Counted from the first letter of the stretch, positions 26,447 through 38,436 are shown. The stretch is DNA of 64,000 nt from Macrobrachium rosenbergii (GCF_040412425.1 NC_089768.1:1384501-1448500), one strand, 5' to 3'. Numbers and translations are program-made. The notes: generated by a model not told the origin, from the letters alone.

Positions 26447-26979
26447 AGACAGACATACACACACGGACAGAGAAAATCATGGAGTAGAGTGTTAATCAAG
26501 GGTTGAACAATTACATGGAGGCCCTAACATATACTTACAAACAACCAGTTCATTATACTCCAGAACAATACGCACTTATAAATTCTAATTATAAATAATA
26601 AGGCCCTTCTTTAGACCATATCAGTAAGATAAAAACGCGGTTCCAAGTTATGTGTTTGTTCACAGTTCGTTTGCCAGTTCTGATTTATTCAGTTTCCTCT
26701 GCTAATAATGTATCTGTATCTGGCAATTTTCTTGTTTACTTTTTTTATAAGATTCCTCACGCTCAGTGCAAGGCAATTGTCAGGTGTTTCATGCACACAT
26801 AATTTGGCACATCAGTATAATTACATACTGGATAGCAGATATGCAGCTGAAATACAATTAAAGAAATTATCTTGATAAAAACCTATGTATCGGTACTTCT
26901 AAATTGCTAAACTTACTCTGCAAACCACACTGATCATGGGCTAATCTTAAAATCACAGAACGCAGGATTTTATAAGAAT

Positions 26980-26981
<2 letters not shown>
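26447..26981. other. Unassigned non-coding DNA
   Basis: No gene or element is recognised in this interval. Confidence 0.5.
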
Positions 26982-27062
<81 letters not shown>

Positions 27063-27064
27063 AC
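26982..27064. repeat. (CT)n-(AC)n microsatellite
   Basis: CT tract to about 27038 and AC tract to 27064, followed by shorter TTTCTC-rich blocks to about 27245. Confidence 0.95.
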
Positions 27065-27302
27065 ATTTAGTCTCATTTGGTCTTCCAAGACTTCCTCTTT
27101 CTCAGACACACACATAATAAGTTACATTTGATCTAATGAAAACTAGTCTTTCTTTCTCTCTTTCTTATAAAGATTACTCTTTCTCTCTCAAATTCAGTTA
27201 TATTTGATTTTATAAGAATAATTGTCTCCGTCTGTCTCTCTCAAAGTTGATCTCTTTTGCCATTGTAAAAATTGGTCTCTCAATATCAGTCATATGATAT
27301 AT

Positions 27303-27303
27303 A

Positions 27304-27391
<88 letters not shown>
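27303..27391. repeat. (TA)n microsatellite
   Basis: TA run preceded by the recurring ATACTGTATATA motif. Confidence 0.95.
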
Positions 27392-27394
<3 letters not shown>

Positions 27395-28569
27395 CGATCT
27401 TAGAAAGTCCCTATGTAAAATCTTGTATATTTGCTCTTTGTCATTAACTTTTTTTTTATTACGACCGAGAAACATTGACATTGCTAGCGTGACAGTACAT
27501 GCCTTTTCATAAGTAAAATTCTTAAGGTCCCTCCGCTGTGAATGATTGAAGCTGATAACCTTTGTGTTAAACTTTCCAAAAATCCTCAGATTTTCCTGGT
27601 CGCCTTGCTTTTGCAGAATGCTTTGTGCAAGAACCAGAATGAGATTGGCGCTTGGGCATAAAAGTTGAAATGAATTTATTAAAAAAAACACGACTTTCGC
27701 TCGTACAGGCCTTAGTATAGGCCTATGTCATAGATGAAGGGTGGAGTTTGGGGTTATGGTGTAGGACGGTTGACATGAGTATTAACGCTTGCTGTATTAT
27801 AATGATTATTTTATTATAATGTTAACTGTTCATTTATTTTTCTGTTGTGCTTCTAGTTAATGTCATTAAACAACTCAGTTTTTTCATATTGTGCTTTTAT
27901 AAACCATATCATTCTTCTTTCCTTTACATAATTATTAAAAAATGTACATCTCCAACTGAATAAAAAATGTTTAGAACAGAAGTACGGTCATGAACAGTGT
28001 AATGGTCAAACAAAAAAATCAAGAAAGGTAGTGTTCTCCGTGGGTATACATGGTAAAGATTGCCACTACACAGGGAAATCATTTGTTTTCTATGCAAGAC
28101 ACATGTTTGACTAGTTGTCAGGTACTTCACTATGCGCAGGAAATTAAAATATAAAAGGTAAAATATTCTCTGTTGGTAAGTTTTACATAACGTGAATACA
28201 TCACACTAAAGATTGCACTATCCATGAAGACCGCTTGTTTATTATGCATGGTATGTTTTATCTGCTTTCAGCTGCTACGAAGGGTGGTTTGAGTTTTTAT
28301 AGAAAATGCAAAGAATTACTCTTTTACATAGTGCTGTACTAAATGATTACATATTGCTTTTCAGTTGATAGTATTGTCTGAAAAAACTCTTTGTGAAAAA
28401 CACTGAAAGTACCGTGCTGTAAACTACTTTATAACTGAAGGCATATGGACCTTGATAGAGTTGCCTTTGGTAATGTCCAATCAATGCCAATTTTTGGACA
28501 ACATTCACTTTTTCAGAATGAAATACAGATATTACAAGGAGCATACCTATAAACTCTCTTACAGGTGAT
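27392..28569. other. Unassigned; would contain 3' LTR of adjacent relic
   Basis: This lies 3' of the minus-strand Ty3/gypsy relic, so any 3' LTR should be here. I could not find a TG...CA unit matching the sequence above 30943. A tandem-like similarity around 28000-28110 and 28170-28260 (TAAAGATTGC, TATGCA) is too weak to call. Confidence 0.4.
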
Positions 28570-28779
28570 TCTTCAGCTCCAACATGAACTGTTAGGTGTT
28601 GCAAACCTCATCCTCAGTCTCTGGTCTATAATTCCCTGAGAATTTACTTTGGTCCTCTCATGGTCCTTCCATACAATAGCTTGAAGGGTGAAAATCTTAT
28701 ACTCAACTGCAGTACCCCTTGATACACGAACAGGGTCACTAGTAGATACCAGTCCCAATTCTTCAGTCTCTCCTGAAAC

Positions 28780-29245
28780 ATCTTCTTCAGCACAGATTTC
28801 AGCACACCTGAAATCTATACAGAAAAAGATGTTTCGGGATCTTTCACACAATCTATTGCATTTTGGGTTGAATAGAGTCGTTTATAGTTGCCTGGTGCTT
28901 ACCAGATGGCTCACCTTACTCATCATCTAAAAAGTTAACCGGATACCTCAGTTACTCAGCATCTTCTTGAAGAATCCTACCTTGCTGAAAACCTTAAGTA
29001 GCACCTCTGCTACCCACTCGGTTTCTATTTAAGGGCTCTACTGTACCCTGTAGTGAAGTCTGCCACTGTCAGGATGTACCTGATGCTCTTCTCCAACACT
29101 TGGTATCATCAGGTCTTTGGGCAAAGTTCATTAGACCTTCAAAATCTGGTGACATTCGTAACCACTCCTGGCCAGTGAAAACTGCTGGTTATACAGTTGA
29201 CTGTTTTCTTCACCCCAAGATGACTACCTATAATTGACTCATGGG
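28780..29245 (-). pseudogene. Ty3/gypsy integrase relic
   Basis: The zinc-finger segment reads AHESIIGSHLGVKKTVN then SSFHWPG on the minus strand near 29155-29245, fitting the H-x-G-H-x-G...F-x-W-P-G pattern of the integrase HHCC domain. The catalytic core follows in pieces: RYILTVADFTTGYSRALK carries the first acidic residue. KMLSN occupies the place of the second Asp (Asn here), followed by a stop. CNRLCERSRN carries the Glu position (28840-28870). Loss of the second Asp and the stops make it inactive. Confidence 0.7.
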
Positions 29246-30059
29246 CCAGCCTCGGAAAACACAGCATAACACATTATTGATACCCTTAAACTTGAAAGTT
29301 CCTTCACCCTTGGCCTTATAATCTGCATTAGTTTGGGTGTCCTCTACCTTTTGGCTAAACTGTGATCCTTCCGCTTGACTTCTTTTGGCTGCTCTGCCCT
29401 ACATTGGATGCTAGAAACTACCCCTTGTGGTCTGATGCTGAGCTTCACAGGACTTCGTCTCTGGTCAAAACCTCTGCTGTCTCGGCACTAGCCTTTTCCA
29501 AATACATCCCTGCATCACTCTCCTCTGGCTTATCCTTTTGGTCATTCGTCCCTACAGCCTTCTCAGCCATTTCAGCCCTAGCTTTCTTCAAGGTCCTTTA
29601 TACCTGGAATATTTCCAAGAATAAGCTCATAAAAAACGTTATCTAGGCACATATGTAACTTACCCTCACAGTACAGTGCTTACATAAACCCTTTGCGACT
29701 AGGTATCTATGGATACTCTTTTCAATAAGTGCACAAACCCATATTTATCAGCCGTCTGGTCCACAGTTACTGAACCTATGTACACAAGTGCACTTCTACA
29801 TACAACTGTTTGCCTAAATAACTGTCATTAACTGATATATTATGGTGCCTCTTCTTTTGCCCCTTGGATCTGCCTACCCCTACACAGCAGGTACTTCAGC
29901 TCCTCCTGCCAGCTTCAGCATACTATCTTTGGCATAGTCTCCCAGTTAGGCTATGTCAACGTCCTCACAAATCATGATACTAATCACCTCCCTTGGTTCT
30001 TCCACTACTATAGCAATCGCTGTATTTTGCTTTAACTTCAGGTGGTCTTTACTCTTTAC

Positions 30060-30855
30060 AAGCACACAGTTTTTAGCTAAGTTCCTGGTTTGTGGCACAT
30101 AAAGTGCTTACCTCCACTTTTGTCCGTCTACTGCTCTACCCTTTTCATAATGTGCATGCAATCTCTGGCTAGGTGTCCTGGCTTATGACACACAAAGAAC
30201 CTACCACTAGTCTTGTCAGTCTGCTTTTGTTTAGCCTTCTTGTAATTGTTTGGCCCCTTGATAGACCCACTAGACTCCTTCATTGACGTCTGGCATTCTG
30301 CTAAACTTACCTCATGGGCCTAAAGTACCACTCTACAAGTTTCATCATCTTGTGAATGTCTCTTTGTACTCTTTCCCTGAGGAATATTGCCATCTCAGTC
30401 AGACACGTGCTGATAAACTGTTTCTCGATGAACAACTATGCCAATTCATCAAATTTTTTTCTGCATTCAGCCATTTCAATCAATCTGCTAAAATATCTCT
30501 GTAGCCTAGCTAAACACTGATATGCCATCTCACCCAGATGTAGCACAGTCTTATAAATTGTCCATGTCTTGTTGTTCATCAAATCTTGGTGATTATGGCT
30601 TTGCAATGATCTGGGGGGCGCTAGTGCTGAGTAATGTCCTTGCATTTTCGCCTTGAATATTATTTTTTGACGTTCATGTTCCCACTCTTTCAGCTTCCTG
30701 TTTGTCTCTCAGCTTCTTGTCTGCTTTTCAGCTTCTCTTTCTCTCTGTGCTCTGTCCATGCATAAGCTTGCTTCAGTCACAAATGCACGCATTTCTATGC
30801 CTTCCGAAACCATTTCCATTGCTGTTTCAATGAGTTTCGATATCTCTGTCGCCAT
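30060..30855 (-). pseudogene. Ty3/gypsy gag relic with zinc knuckles
   Basis: Starts at ATG 30855 with MATEISKLIETAMEM and a charged, probably coiled-coil segment (AQREREAEKQTR near 30730). It passes through a capsid-like region at 30436-30645 (MAECRKKFDELA) and ends with two knuckle remnants: FFVCHKPGHLARDC near 30160-30205 and a second CHKPG near 30080-30095. In each the first Cys of CCHC is replaced by an aromatic or basic residue. In-frame stops and shifts are visible. The gag of such elements packages the RNA into particles. Confidence 0.65.
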
Positions 30856-30926
30856 GCTTAAAGAAAAGCTACTTAACTTTTATGCAAACAAAAAATCACA
30901 TTACATTACTGCCATCAGTGAAATCC

Positions 30927-30942
30927 TGGTCACTTGCGCCAA
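30927..30942 (-). other. Putative primer-binding site
   Basis: Minus-strand TTGGCGCAAGTGACCA lies about 70 bp upstream of the gag ATG. It has the TGGCG-type start common to tRNA-primed Ty3/gypsy elements. Minus-strand sequence just before it (higher plus coordinates) would be the 3' end of the 5' LTR. Confidence 0.45.
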
Positions 30943-30943
30943 T

Positions 30944-32222
30944 TTTAATGTTGTATAATGAGTAAAAGGAAGGCCCTCTAGTGGAAGTGGCCCTTTCGGT
31001 TTTATAATAGTGTGACTAAAACACTTAATAAAAGACAAAATTATAGAAGTTATTCACAACCGGAAACGACGATTGTATTTTAGACTGAACCTAGCTCCTG
31101 ATCCCGACAAGGCGGAGGTTCTAATGACACTCTTCCTCTTTGTATAACGGCTCCTCACTCTCAGCTGCCGCTATAAAGCATTCTGCTAACAGAAGCCCAG
31201 CTTTCTCCTTTCTACTTGAGACGACTGGAGGGTTTTCGGGAATTCCTTCTGCCTTTTCTGTCTGCTCTCTCTCTCTCTGTAACCAATATATATATGTAAT
31301 AGCTCTGATTTTCAGCGATTCTGATATATGCTAGCGGTCCCAAGTAGATACTATGTAATCCTGAACTCGGGCAGTAAAACCTCTAAGAAAATCGTGACTA
31401 AGGTGCTTTTGAGTGTGAATAAATAAAAGTAGTAATATCTCACTGATGTCTATATAAATAAATATATTTTTTTTAAACTAAACTTATGTAAGAAACTAAC
31501 ATATACTTGGTAATGGATCTAGAATGTAAGAGAAATTATTCTTTATTTTTTCTTTCCTACACTGCAATATATAACATTGCAAAGGGGAGCTATATAAAAG
31601 AAAATCATAATCTCATAAATTTTTGTTCTTTGACATGTACCAGAGTGTAGCCTAACTTACGAATGATGACCCATTATTGTTTCAGAAAGGATCGTTAACG
31701 TTTTTCCTGTCTACGTTTGAGTTACAATATATCTTCTTTATAAAGTAACGACGAATGTCTAGAGATTCCGGGAGATGTTCCTCCCATTCTGCAAAATGCG
31801 TATATCCAACACATCCCTGATCTTTAGGCGAAAGAGTCTGCTTCCAGGCTTTGATCCACTCCCAGTATGGAAAAAGAGCCCGCTTCTGTGGCTGATCTAA
31901 AACCTATTTTACAAGGAAAAAAGTAGAGATTTTGACCTCTGAGGAAGCGCCAAGCAAGCGAATCTCTAATTCCTTGTTGCACAGTGTAAACCGACCTAGG
32001 AACCTTTGGCTGGAGGTTAAAAATAAATGCCACTGACAATGGTACCTCGACCCGTGTTTACACAGTGAAGGGTCGGTATAAAGGCGCCTTACACAACTTA
32101 GCTTACTTTGAAAGAGAGAGAGATGCCGGTTTGCGATGCTCTCATGTTTATTCTTTTGCGATTTTTTTCTATTTTCGTGTTTTCCAAAATGTTACTTTGG
32201 TGTTATCGGTATTCCTATAACC
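30944..32222. other. Candidate LTR then unassigned DNA
   Basis: Roughly the first 400 bp should contain the 5' LTR of the minus-strand relic. A short CT tract lies at 31263-31278. From about 31400 to 32222 nothing is recognised; a short inverted repeat (GTGTAAACCGAC at 31985 and CGACCCGTGTTTACAC at 32048) is noted. Confidence 0.35.
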
Positions 32223-32812
32223 CAGTGGCTCTTAACCTTTTTCAATGTATGCACCCCTTTCAAATCAGCAGTCAGTTCTCGCACCCCCTGAATTGCTGGA
32301 AAAAAAAATACAAAGTTGAGATGTGTATTAAGAATAAAACCAGATTTTTAAAATCTTCATTCACAAACCTTACTTTTTTTTGGCATGACAAAAATCCAGC
32401 GTTCTTAATAATAAAAATGAAATTACATCATTTTGCTGTACTGCACACCAAACCTAGTGACTTTTGCTGCTTTTTTTTTACGATAGCAGCGAATCTTGGT
32501 GTCTTTTTACTCAGTGCTACTCGCACTTATATTAGTAAAACTGAAGTTAGGTGTAGGTTTATCTATAGCTCAGAGCACTGCTGCAGCAAAATAATAATAA
32601 TAATAATAGTAAAAATAATAATAATTATTATTATAATTTTAATTATTATTATTATTATTTTTATTATTATTATTATTATATTTTATTTTATTCTTATTTT
32701 GTGCAGAAAAAAATAACATGCGTATGTAAAAAAATATATTTGACTTTAATTATTCATAGGCATCCTCGCACCCCTTAGGAACCGGCTTTGCACCCCTGGT
32801 TAAGAACAACAA
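32223..32812. mobile_element. Non-autonomous hAT-like element
   Basis: The left end CAGTGGCTCTTAACC is matched by GGTTAAGAACAACAA on the right (11 of 15 positions). CAGTGGTTCTTAACC-type ends are typical of hAT elements. Eight-base flanks CTATAACC (32215-32222) and CTATAAAA (32813-32820) agree at six positions, fitting a decayed 8-bp target duplication. Subterminal G/C blocks GCACCCC recur at both ends. The interior is AT-rich with an AAT/ATT microsatellite at 32588-32690. The 202-codon frame crossing it starts outside the element and is not a gene. Confidence 0.6.
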
Positions 32813-32828
32813 CTATAAAAATAAGTAT

Positions 32829-32868
32829 ACCTTAGTTTTACCAGACCACTGAGCTGATTAACAGCTCT
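32829..32868. repeat. Interspersed repeat, copy 1
   Basis: ACCTTAGTTTTACCAGACC followed by ACTGAGCTGATTAACAGCTC recurs with one difference at 63962-64000, identifying a dispersed family. The element's extent cannot be set from this window. Confidence 0.7.
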
Positions 32869-33140
32869 CCTAGAACCGAACACATTTTGGTACTGGTGGT
32901 TGTTTGCTCAGTACTGTACAGACATCTTGGTCATAATTTTCGCATTTCTTTCAGAATGTAACTTTTTAAATTACGTACATCTTCGTAAATGACGCTGAAG
33001 GAACTCAATTACTAGATCACCCTCAGTATAGTGACTCATTGATTTATAGCTGAGATAGGCCAATCTTCCGAGAAAAAACAGGAAAGATTTTTTAAGCATT
33101 TCTTTCCAAGAAATGATAGTAACCAGGATAAAACAATCAA
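32869..33140. other. Unassigned non-coding DNA
   Basis: Probably the continuation of the interspersed repeat for some distance; nothing else is recognised. Confidence 0.4.
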
Positions 33141-33259
<119 letters not shown>

Positions 33260-33471
33260 GTATATATGTAATCCAGTGGGTCGGCTTTTTACCTACTGCC
33301 AACCAGTGTAGGAAATTTCACTGCAAATCATGTCAAAGTTTTTAACTGACAGATAAGAAATCGAAAGAAAAGCTCGTCACGGAGAAAAATAACCGTTTAT
33401 CTTACGAAGACAACCAAGCACCTGAGAGTTTCGTTATAGTTGCTATATTAACAAAAAAAAAAAAAAGTAAA

Positions 33472-33805
33472 AAATGCGCCGAAGTAACTTCGGCGCGATC
33501 GAGTTTTCTGTACAGCCGCTACAGCTTATAACCGAGGCCACAGAAAGTAGATCTGTCTTTCGGTGGTCTCGATATAATGCTGCATGAGTCGCGGCCCATG
33601 AAACTTTAACCACTGCCCGGTGATGGCCTATCCTATATCGTTGCCAGAAGCACGATTATGGTTAAATTTAACCTTAAATAAAATAAAAACTATTGAGGCT
33701 AGAGGGTTGCAATTTGGTATGTTTGATGATTGGAGGGTGGATGATCGAAGTACCAATTTGTAGCCCTCTAGCCTCAGTAATTTTTAAGATCTGAGGGCGG
33801 ACAGC
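33472..33805. mobile_element. Palindromic MITE, copy B
   Basis: Same family as 19701-20042: starts AATGCGCCGAAG, shares CGAGTTTTCTGTACAG, and has the central stem with GAGGCTAGAGGG near 33694 and CCCTCTAGCCTCAG near 33764. It ends after GAGGGCGGACAGC, where copy A continues to a TTTTACAGAAAAC end, so copy B is 3'-truncated or interrupted by the G-rich sequence that follows. Confidence 0.75.
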
Positions 33806-34002
33806 AGGGGCGTCATTTCAAATTTTGGTTTGGGGGGGGGAGAAAGACGGTTTGGCCAGCAAAGCGAGCCTAATTAGCTAAGTTTTTTCTATTTATTTTG
33901 AGCTACTTTATGTGTTTTTGAAGCCACATGAGCTCAGGTCGAATGTGAAGGCACCGCAGAAAACGGGATGTTCATTACAGAGAACGCGTTGAGCGGCGAC
34001 TT

Positions 34003-34007
<5 letters not shown>

Positions 34008-34082
<75 letters not shown>

Positions 34083-34090
34083 CATATATA
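34008..34090. repeat. (TA)n microsatellite
   Basis: TA tract to about 34065 with a TACATATATA tail. Confidence 0.95.
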
Positions 34091-34170
34091 CACGTGCATA
34101 TGCACACACACACAGGAATTATCCATCACCATAATGTGACCAGGATGAGGTACTTGATGAAGGAACCAGT

Positions 34171-34482
34171 GAAGTTACCACTACAAAATTCGAAACCAAT
34201 GTGAGGCCCCAGAAGAAAAAAAAAAAAAACAATCAAGGAAAATACCAAGAAGTGTTATGAAGAAGTTACCCCTACTAAATTCGAAACCACTGTGAAGCCC
34301 CAGAAGGAAAAAAAAAATCAAGTAAAATACCAAGTTATGAAGAGCTGGTTGATGTTTTAAAGAGGAAGGCACAGGAAGATATTGATGATGATAAATCTTT
34401 TGTAGTGTCACTGCTTCCAAAATTTAAGAAATTTAGTGATGAACAAAAGTTTAAGGCACAAATAGAATTCTTAAAATCCTGA
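34171..34482 (+). pseudogene. BESS-motif protein fragment (MADF/BESS type)
   Basis: From 34333 to the stop at 34480-34482 the frame encodes 49 residues. They include SYEELVDVLKRKAQED and the BESS-motif pattern DDDKSFVVSLLPKFKKFSDE. BESS motifs mediate protein-protein interaction and usually follow an N-terminal MADF DNA-binding domain. No MADF is present here. Upstream an 88-bp tandem duplication (34171-34258 and 34261-34337, both with TTCGAAACCA) ends in A-rich runs that shift the frame. PIF/Harbinger elements of invertebrates often carry a MADF- or Myb-like second ORF, and a Harbinger transposase fragment faces this one at 35.3 kb. Confidence 0.6.
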
Positions 34483-35263
34483 GAAGAGTACAGCAGAAGT
34501 CGACATAGAGTCCAGCTAATGAATATCATGTTACTATGCCTTCCACTCACACTTTCCCCCTGCAAACAGCTCCACCATACATTTCTCGCCACACCCAAGG
34601 TCATTTAACTCATCAAGGCCAAGTACCTATGCAACATTAGCTTTGTGAAAGTAATTTCTTACACCAAGACTTTTTACATACCCAAGGACAGGTTCTTAAC
34701 CAAAGTTATCCAAAGCTGAATCGCGGGTGAACTCCGAAAGCATCAAATGGCCATCCAAGTATGTATATCATCTACAGTGTCAGAAACATCTGTCCACTCA
34801 AATGAGACAGACCTGTTTGAACTATCATAATTAGTTTAGCATATTCAATGATTTATTTGCAGAAACGATGGATTCAGTTGCTTTGTTTAGTTAGTCAGAA
34901 AAAGAAAATTTAAGTATTTGTTGCATATATCTGGTCTTCAAAATCAGTGCAAGATGATATTGTTATTATTTTTTTCTATCTGAATATGATGTGTATTGAA
35001 TTTAGACTAGATATAATTATTTATAATATTCTCCTACTCTTGTTTGAAAAGAGCTATATTTAAAATTATCACCTGCATGATTCCATGTAATGTTTAAGTA
35101 ACTTCCAGAGGAATGCTGAATTATGTATTAATAAGGAAATACACACAATACGCATTTGGAGTTTTTGGTGATCTTACAGTTACTGCAAGTCTCTCTTCTG
35201 TCGGCACAATTTTCTCATGTTCGTGTCCTGATGAGATATTATGGGTCCAGTTATTGTTTCAGA
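34483..35263. other. Spacer between convergent PIF/Harbinger fragments
   Basis: No motif is recognised. If BESS and transposase fragments belong to one element, this would be its convergent 3' region with most of the transposase deleted. Confidence 0.4.
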
Positions 35264-35515
35264 TTATTTAAATGTTACTTCACTCATCCTGAAGTAGATG
35301 TAAAATTTTTCAGGGTCTTCAATATTAATATGTGAAACTTTCCCCCGAAGCAGTCTTTGGCTAATTAGCGGGTGTACCCAGTACCTTCTTTTATATATCT
35401 TTAGCTGTTTCTTTCTCTTCAGTAGCAAAGCGCAAACGCATGCAACATCAACAGTGTCCATGTTGACACTGTTTTCTGTCGCGGGCGGAAAACAGTGTCT
35501 CTTCTGCGGGTACAA
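35264..35515 (-). pseudogene. PIF/Harbinger transposase N-terminal fragment
   Basis: Minus-strand frame of 83 codons. Residues from about 30 read ALLLKRKKQLKIYKRRYWVH, then EDPEKFYIYFRMSEVTFK. This is the conserved N-terminal arrangement of HARBI1-like transposases, ahead of the DDE nuclease: R-R-x-W-V-x-P about 30 residues before a F-x-x-F-R-M-S block. The DDE domain is absent. Beyond the start, towards 35605, the minus strand begins with GGGCCTATGTAAGACTGCCC directly after TTA, a plausible PIF terminus with a TWA target. No matching end was found on the other side. Confidence 0.6.
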
Positions 35516-35619
35516 GTAGATTTTATTAGTCGGCCACTAGGTAGCCAACAACTTTCTAGTGAAAGTGTCCCTGTGCGGGCAGTCTTACATAGGCCCTAAT
35601 GTTTATAGATAAAAAAAGG

Positions 35620-37547
35620 GGGGGTGGAAAGATAGGTAGGGTTAGAAACTCCTTTGAACCCACCAGAAATATGGAATAATGAGCCCTGGTGAAGTTGGAG
35701 AAATCCTAGGGCAGAAAGAATGAAATCGAAGTCACAAAAGAGGAGTAGCATGAATGAGTATACTCATCCGTGCTCTAGAAACAACTTTCAAATAGATGGT
35801 AGCATGATAGAAAACAGTACCAGGCTATGGAGCCATAACTGCTATTTATTTATTTCTTATTTTTTAGGTTGGAGAAAGACAGCAGGTAACCTTGCAAAAC
35901 TACAGTATAGCACAAAATGCCAGCATTAAAACAATTTGCAGTCAATGTGAGAATTTACACACTCGTTTATTATCATATTGAAAATTTACTTTTCTTGCCT
36001 CATTCTATGAAAAATTCTGTTATCATTTATCCTTATTAATATTTTATGTTTGCTAACACTATAAATTAACTCCCTTTATTTTGCACATAGTAATCCTTTT
36101 CTCTTGGTTGTTCTTCCAATATTCTGTAATAATACCCTTGTGTCCTTGCTGCAATGTGAATTTCTGGAGGAGCTGCACTAAAGGTAAATCTCGGGGTCAA
36201 AACAACGGACGAGTGTGTTTCATTTACCTTCTCCCTTGATTCCTAAGAAGGACTCCATGGAAATCTCCTCATCACAACTTCCTTAAAATACAAATTACCT
36301 TGTCCTGGATAGATTACTGGATTCGAGACCACAAATTCTCGGAACAACGTGCTGGAAGCTTCTGGGAACAACAACGAAGCAAAGGTTGGTGATTTGCAGC
36401 AATTGTTGGAAGAACCCTATTTAACCTAGTCTTCCTATTTTCAGAGTATAGCCTGTGTAGCCTACTGTACATGTTCCTGAGAATCAGTAATTCTTCAATT
36501 ACAGATTCTTCCGTCGCAAAATTAGATGTCTCTTAACCCCAATTCAAATGAATAGTAATTATATCTTCCGAGAGTGTTCGTACTTTTGGGGCGCGTAGAG
36601 TTCAAGTCCACACGTTCCTCACCAGTTCAATTAACGTATGCTAGCTTTTTCAGCATTCGAAATTTCAATTAGCGTAGCCTAGCTACTCATTTATTATTCA
36701 CCTTATCCAGTTAGCCCAGCCTAGCTTATTTATTCAACATTATCCCTATTTAATTAGCCTAGCGTAACCTGTTCAGTCAGTTATCATGTCTAGTATAAGG
36801 TTATGTATGTTTCTCCCGTGGTGAGTATTAATTTTTATCACGAATACCGATTTATACCTGGGTTGGAGTTCCTCATGTGTCTTATAACTTTTGTTAATGC
36901 CTTTTGAGTTTTTTTTGTCAAAATGACTACATTGATCTTCTTACTCCCCTTATCAAAAAGTCCTGCATAACTGTTTCCTTGATTGATGCCCTTTCAGAAG
37001 ATGAATTGAAAATAAGTTTTTGTGCCGCAGCCAATCAATTCAAGAATATCTTCCGAAGATCAAGGTAGTAGATGAACAAATTTCGGATCTTCGTAAGTTA
37101 AGATGTTGATGAAGATGATCCTGGGCCGAGTAAATTAAGTGAAATAACTCAACAGGTTGATTATCATGATCTAGTTCTAGATAGATTAGCTGAGCTAGAC
37201 CAACACTTGAACAGTTTACAAACACGATCTCAAACAAATGTTAGCCCAACCAAGCCTGTAATGGCTGTTCAGGTGCTTAAACTGATTTAATTGATTGCCT
37301 TCAGCACTAGTTTTATTGTTGTTTATCAACAGATTTTTACTTTTATAACTGATTTTGACTACTTCTGTCCGATTTTGATTACTCTTTGTGAATTTTGTGT
37401 TGACTGGCTTTTTTCTTTTAACGAGATTTGCCAATTAGCTTTTGCACAGTTCGGTAGTTGCTTATGAAGATCACTGTTAGGCTAATTGTCCTTCGGGAAT
37501 GTTTTTTTCTCAGTGAGTATTAACTTTTATAACTTTTTGTCTAGTTT
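35620..37547. other. Unassigned; possible retroelement leader
   Basis: No clear gene. Between about 36860 and 37300 the plus strand can be read as ALSEDELKISFCAAANQFKN and LDRLAELDQHLNSLQTRSQT, interrupted by stops. This vaguely resembles gag-type coiled sequence but is not diagnostic. GTGAGTATTAA recurs at 36821 and 37513. Confidence 0.35.
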
Positions 37548-38180
37548 ATGATTATGTCAGACTCTAGCTCATCCAGTTTTCAGTACTGCAGCAAAGGCTG
37601 CAATACCAGGTTAACAAAAGCTTCATATGATGCTTATACCATTTATTCTTCTTGCAGAGGTCAGGTCTGTTCGATCAATCTGACTTGTAACGGATGTGTA
37701 GGGTGGAATGAGAAGACATGGAAAAACCTAGCTTCTCATCTCTCTAAGCTAGAAAGAGGAAAGAGGCCACTAGAGCCAATTGTAAAGGTTTGGATATTAA
37801 CTCAACTCCCAAACCGGTGAGTATGGATGTACCTTCTGTTACCTCTCTTGTTTCTAATGTGTCGTTTGCTCTTAGCCCTCCTGTTCCTCCTTCATCTGGT
37901 TCCCTTGCTCCTGAACCAGATTGCTTCGCCATCTTGAGAGCAAGTTTAACCAGAAGTTTGGTCTGATGGTGAATCAGTGCACTTTTTAATGAATAAATTT
38001 AGTGATAAAAGTGCCAGTGAACTGACTGTGGAGGAGGTGGCCACACATCCCGCCGACTTTCCTAGGCAAAGGTCACTGCCAGATTCCCCTAAACCTGAGA
38101 GGAGGTATACCGGAGGCCCGAGGGAGGTTGGTGGGAGCTATACAAAGGTAGTCGCCCCCTCAGTCGTATATATTGTTTAA
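37548..38180 (+). pseudogene. Cys-rich gag-like fragment
   Basis: The first 90 codons (37548-37820) carry a serine-rich start followed by Cys pairs: YCSKGC, SSCRGQVCS and LTCNGC, then GWNEKTWKN. A second frame (37977-38180) continues with proline- and charge-rich sequence. A similar layout (short Cys-rich domain, then disordered tail) occurs in the first ORF of DIRS-like and some LTR elements of marine invertebrates. No RT or recombinase follows, so the assignment is tentative. Confidence 0.35.
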
Positions 38181-38436
38181 CCTGTTGATGGTGCTGAAGT
38201 AATTGCAACACTACTGAATTCATGCTTTGTATTCAAATCTTCCACAGTAATACTATACTTCTCTTGTGCCATCCATTTTCCAACGATTGACTTATATCAC
38301 ATTTATTACACTCACAAAGAACTCTGTACACTATCCTTTTGTTGTGTATGGGATGTTTATTATTAAAAGTTCACCTGTGGTATTTGGATAAGAAAATGAG
38401 GATCACCTGTAGAATTGTCACCCCAAAGTCCTTCAA

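Larger units (their letters stand above)
28570..30943 (-). mobile_element. Ty3/gypsy relic: PBS, gag, integrase, RT missing
   Basis: On the minus strand the order is putative primer-binding site (30927-30942), gag (from ATG at 30855), a protease-sized degraded stretch, then integrase (29245 down to about 28570). Only about 800 bp separate the gag zinc knuckles from the integrase zinc finger. Intact RT plus RNase H needs well over 1 kb, so this is an internally deleted derivative. Numerous stops and frameshifts are present. The 5' LTR should lie above 30943 but its outer end is not resolved. Confidence 0.75.

Noticed and set aside
24060..30943. Joining the RT-RNase H relic and the gag-integrase relic as one element
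   Set aside because: The resulting order gag-IN-RT-RH does not fit Ty3/gypsy, 3.4 kb of unrelated DNA and microsatellites separate them, and the RT relic looks more decayed.
32108..32716. 202-codon frame, one of the longest in the window
   Set aside because: It starts outside and runs through the hAT-like element and an AAT microsatellite; the tail is poly-Ile and no domain is visible.
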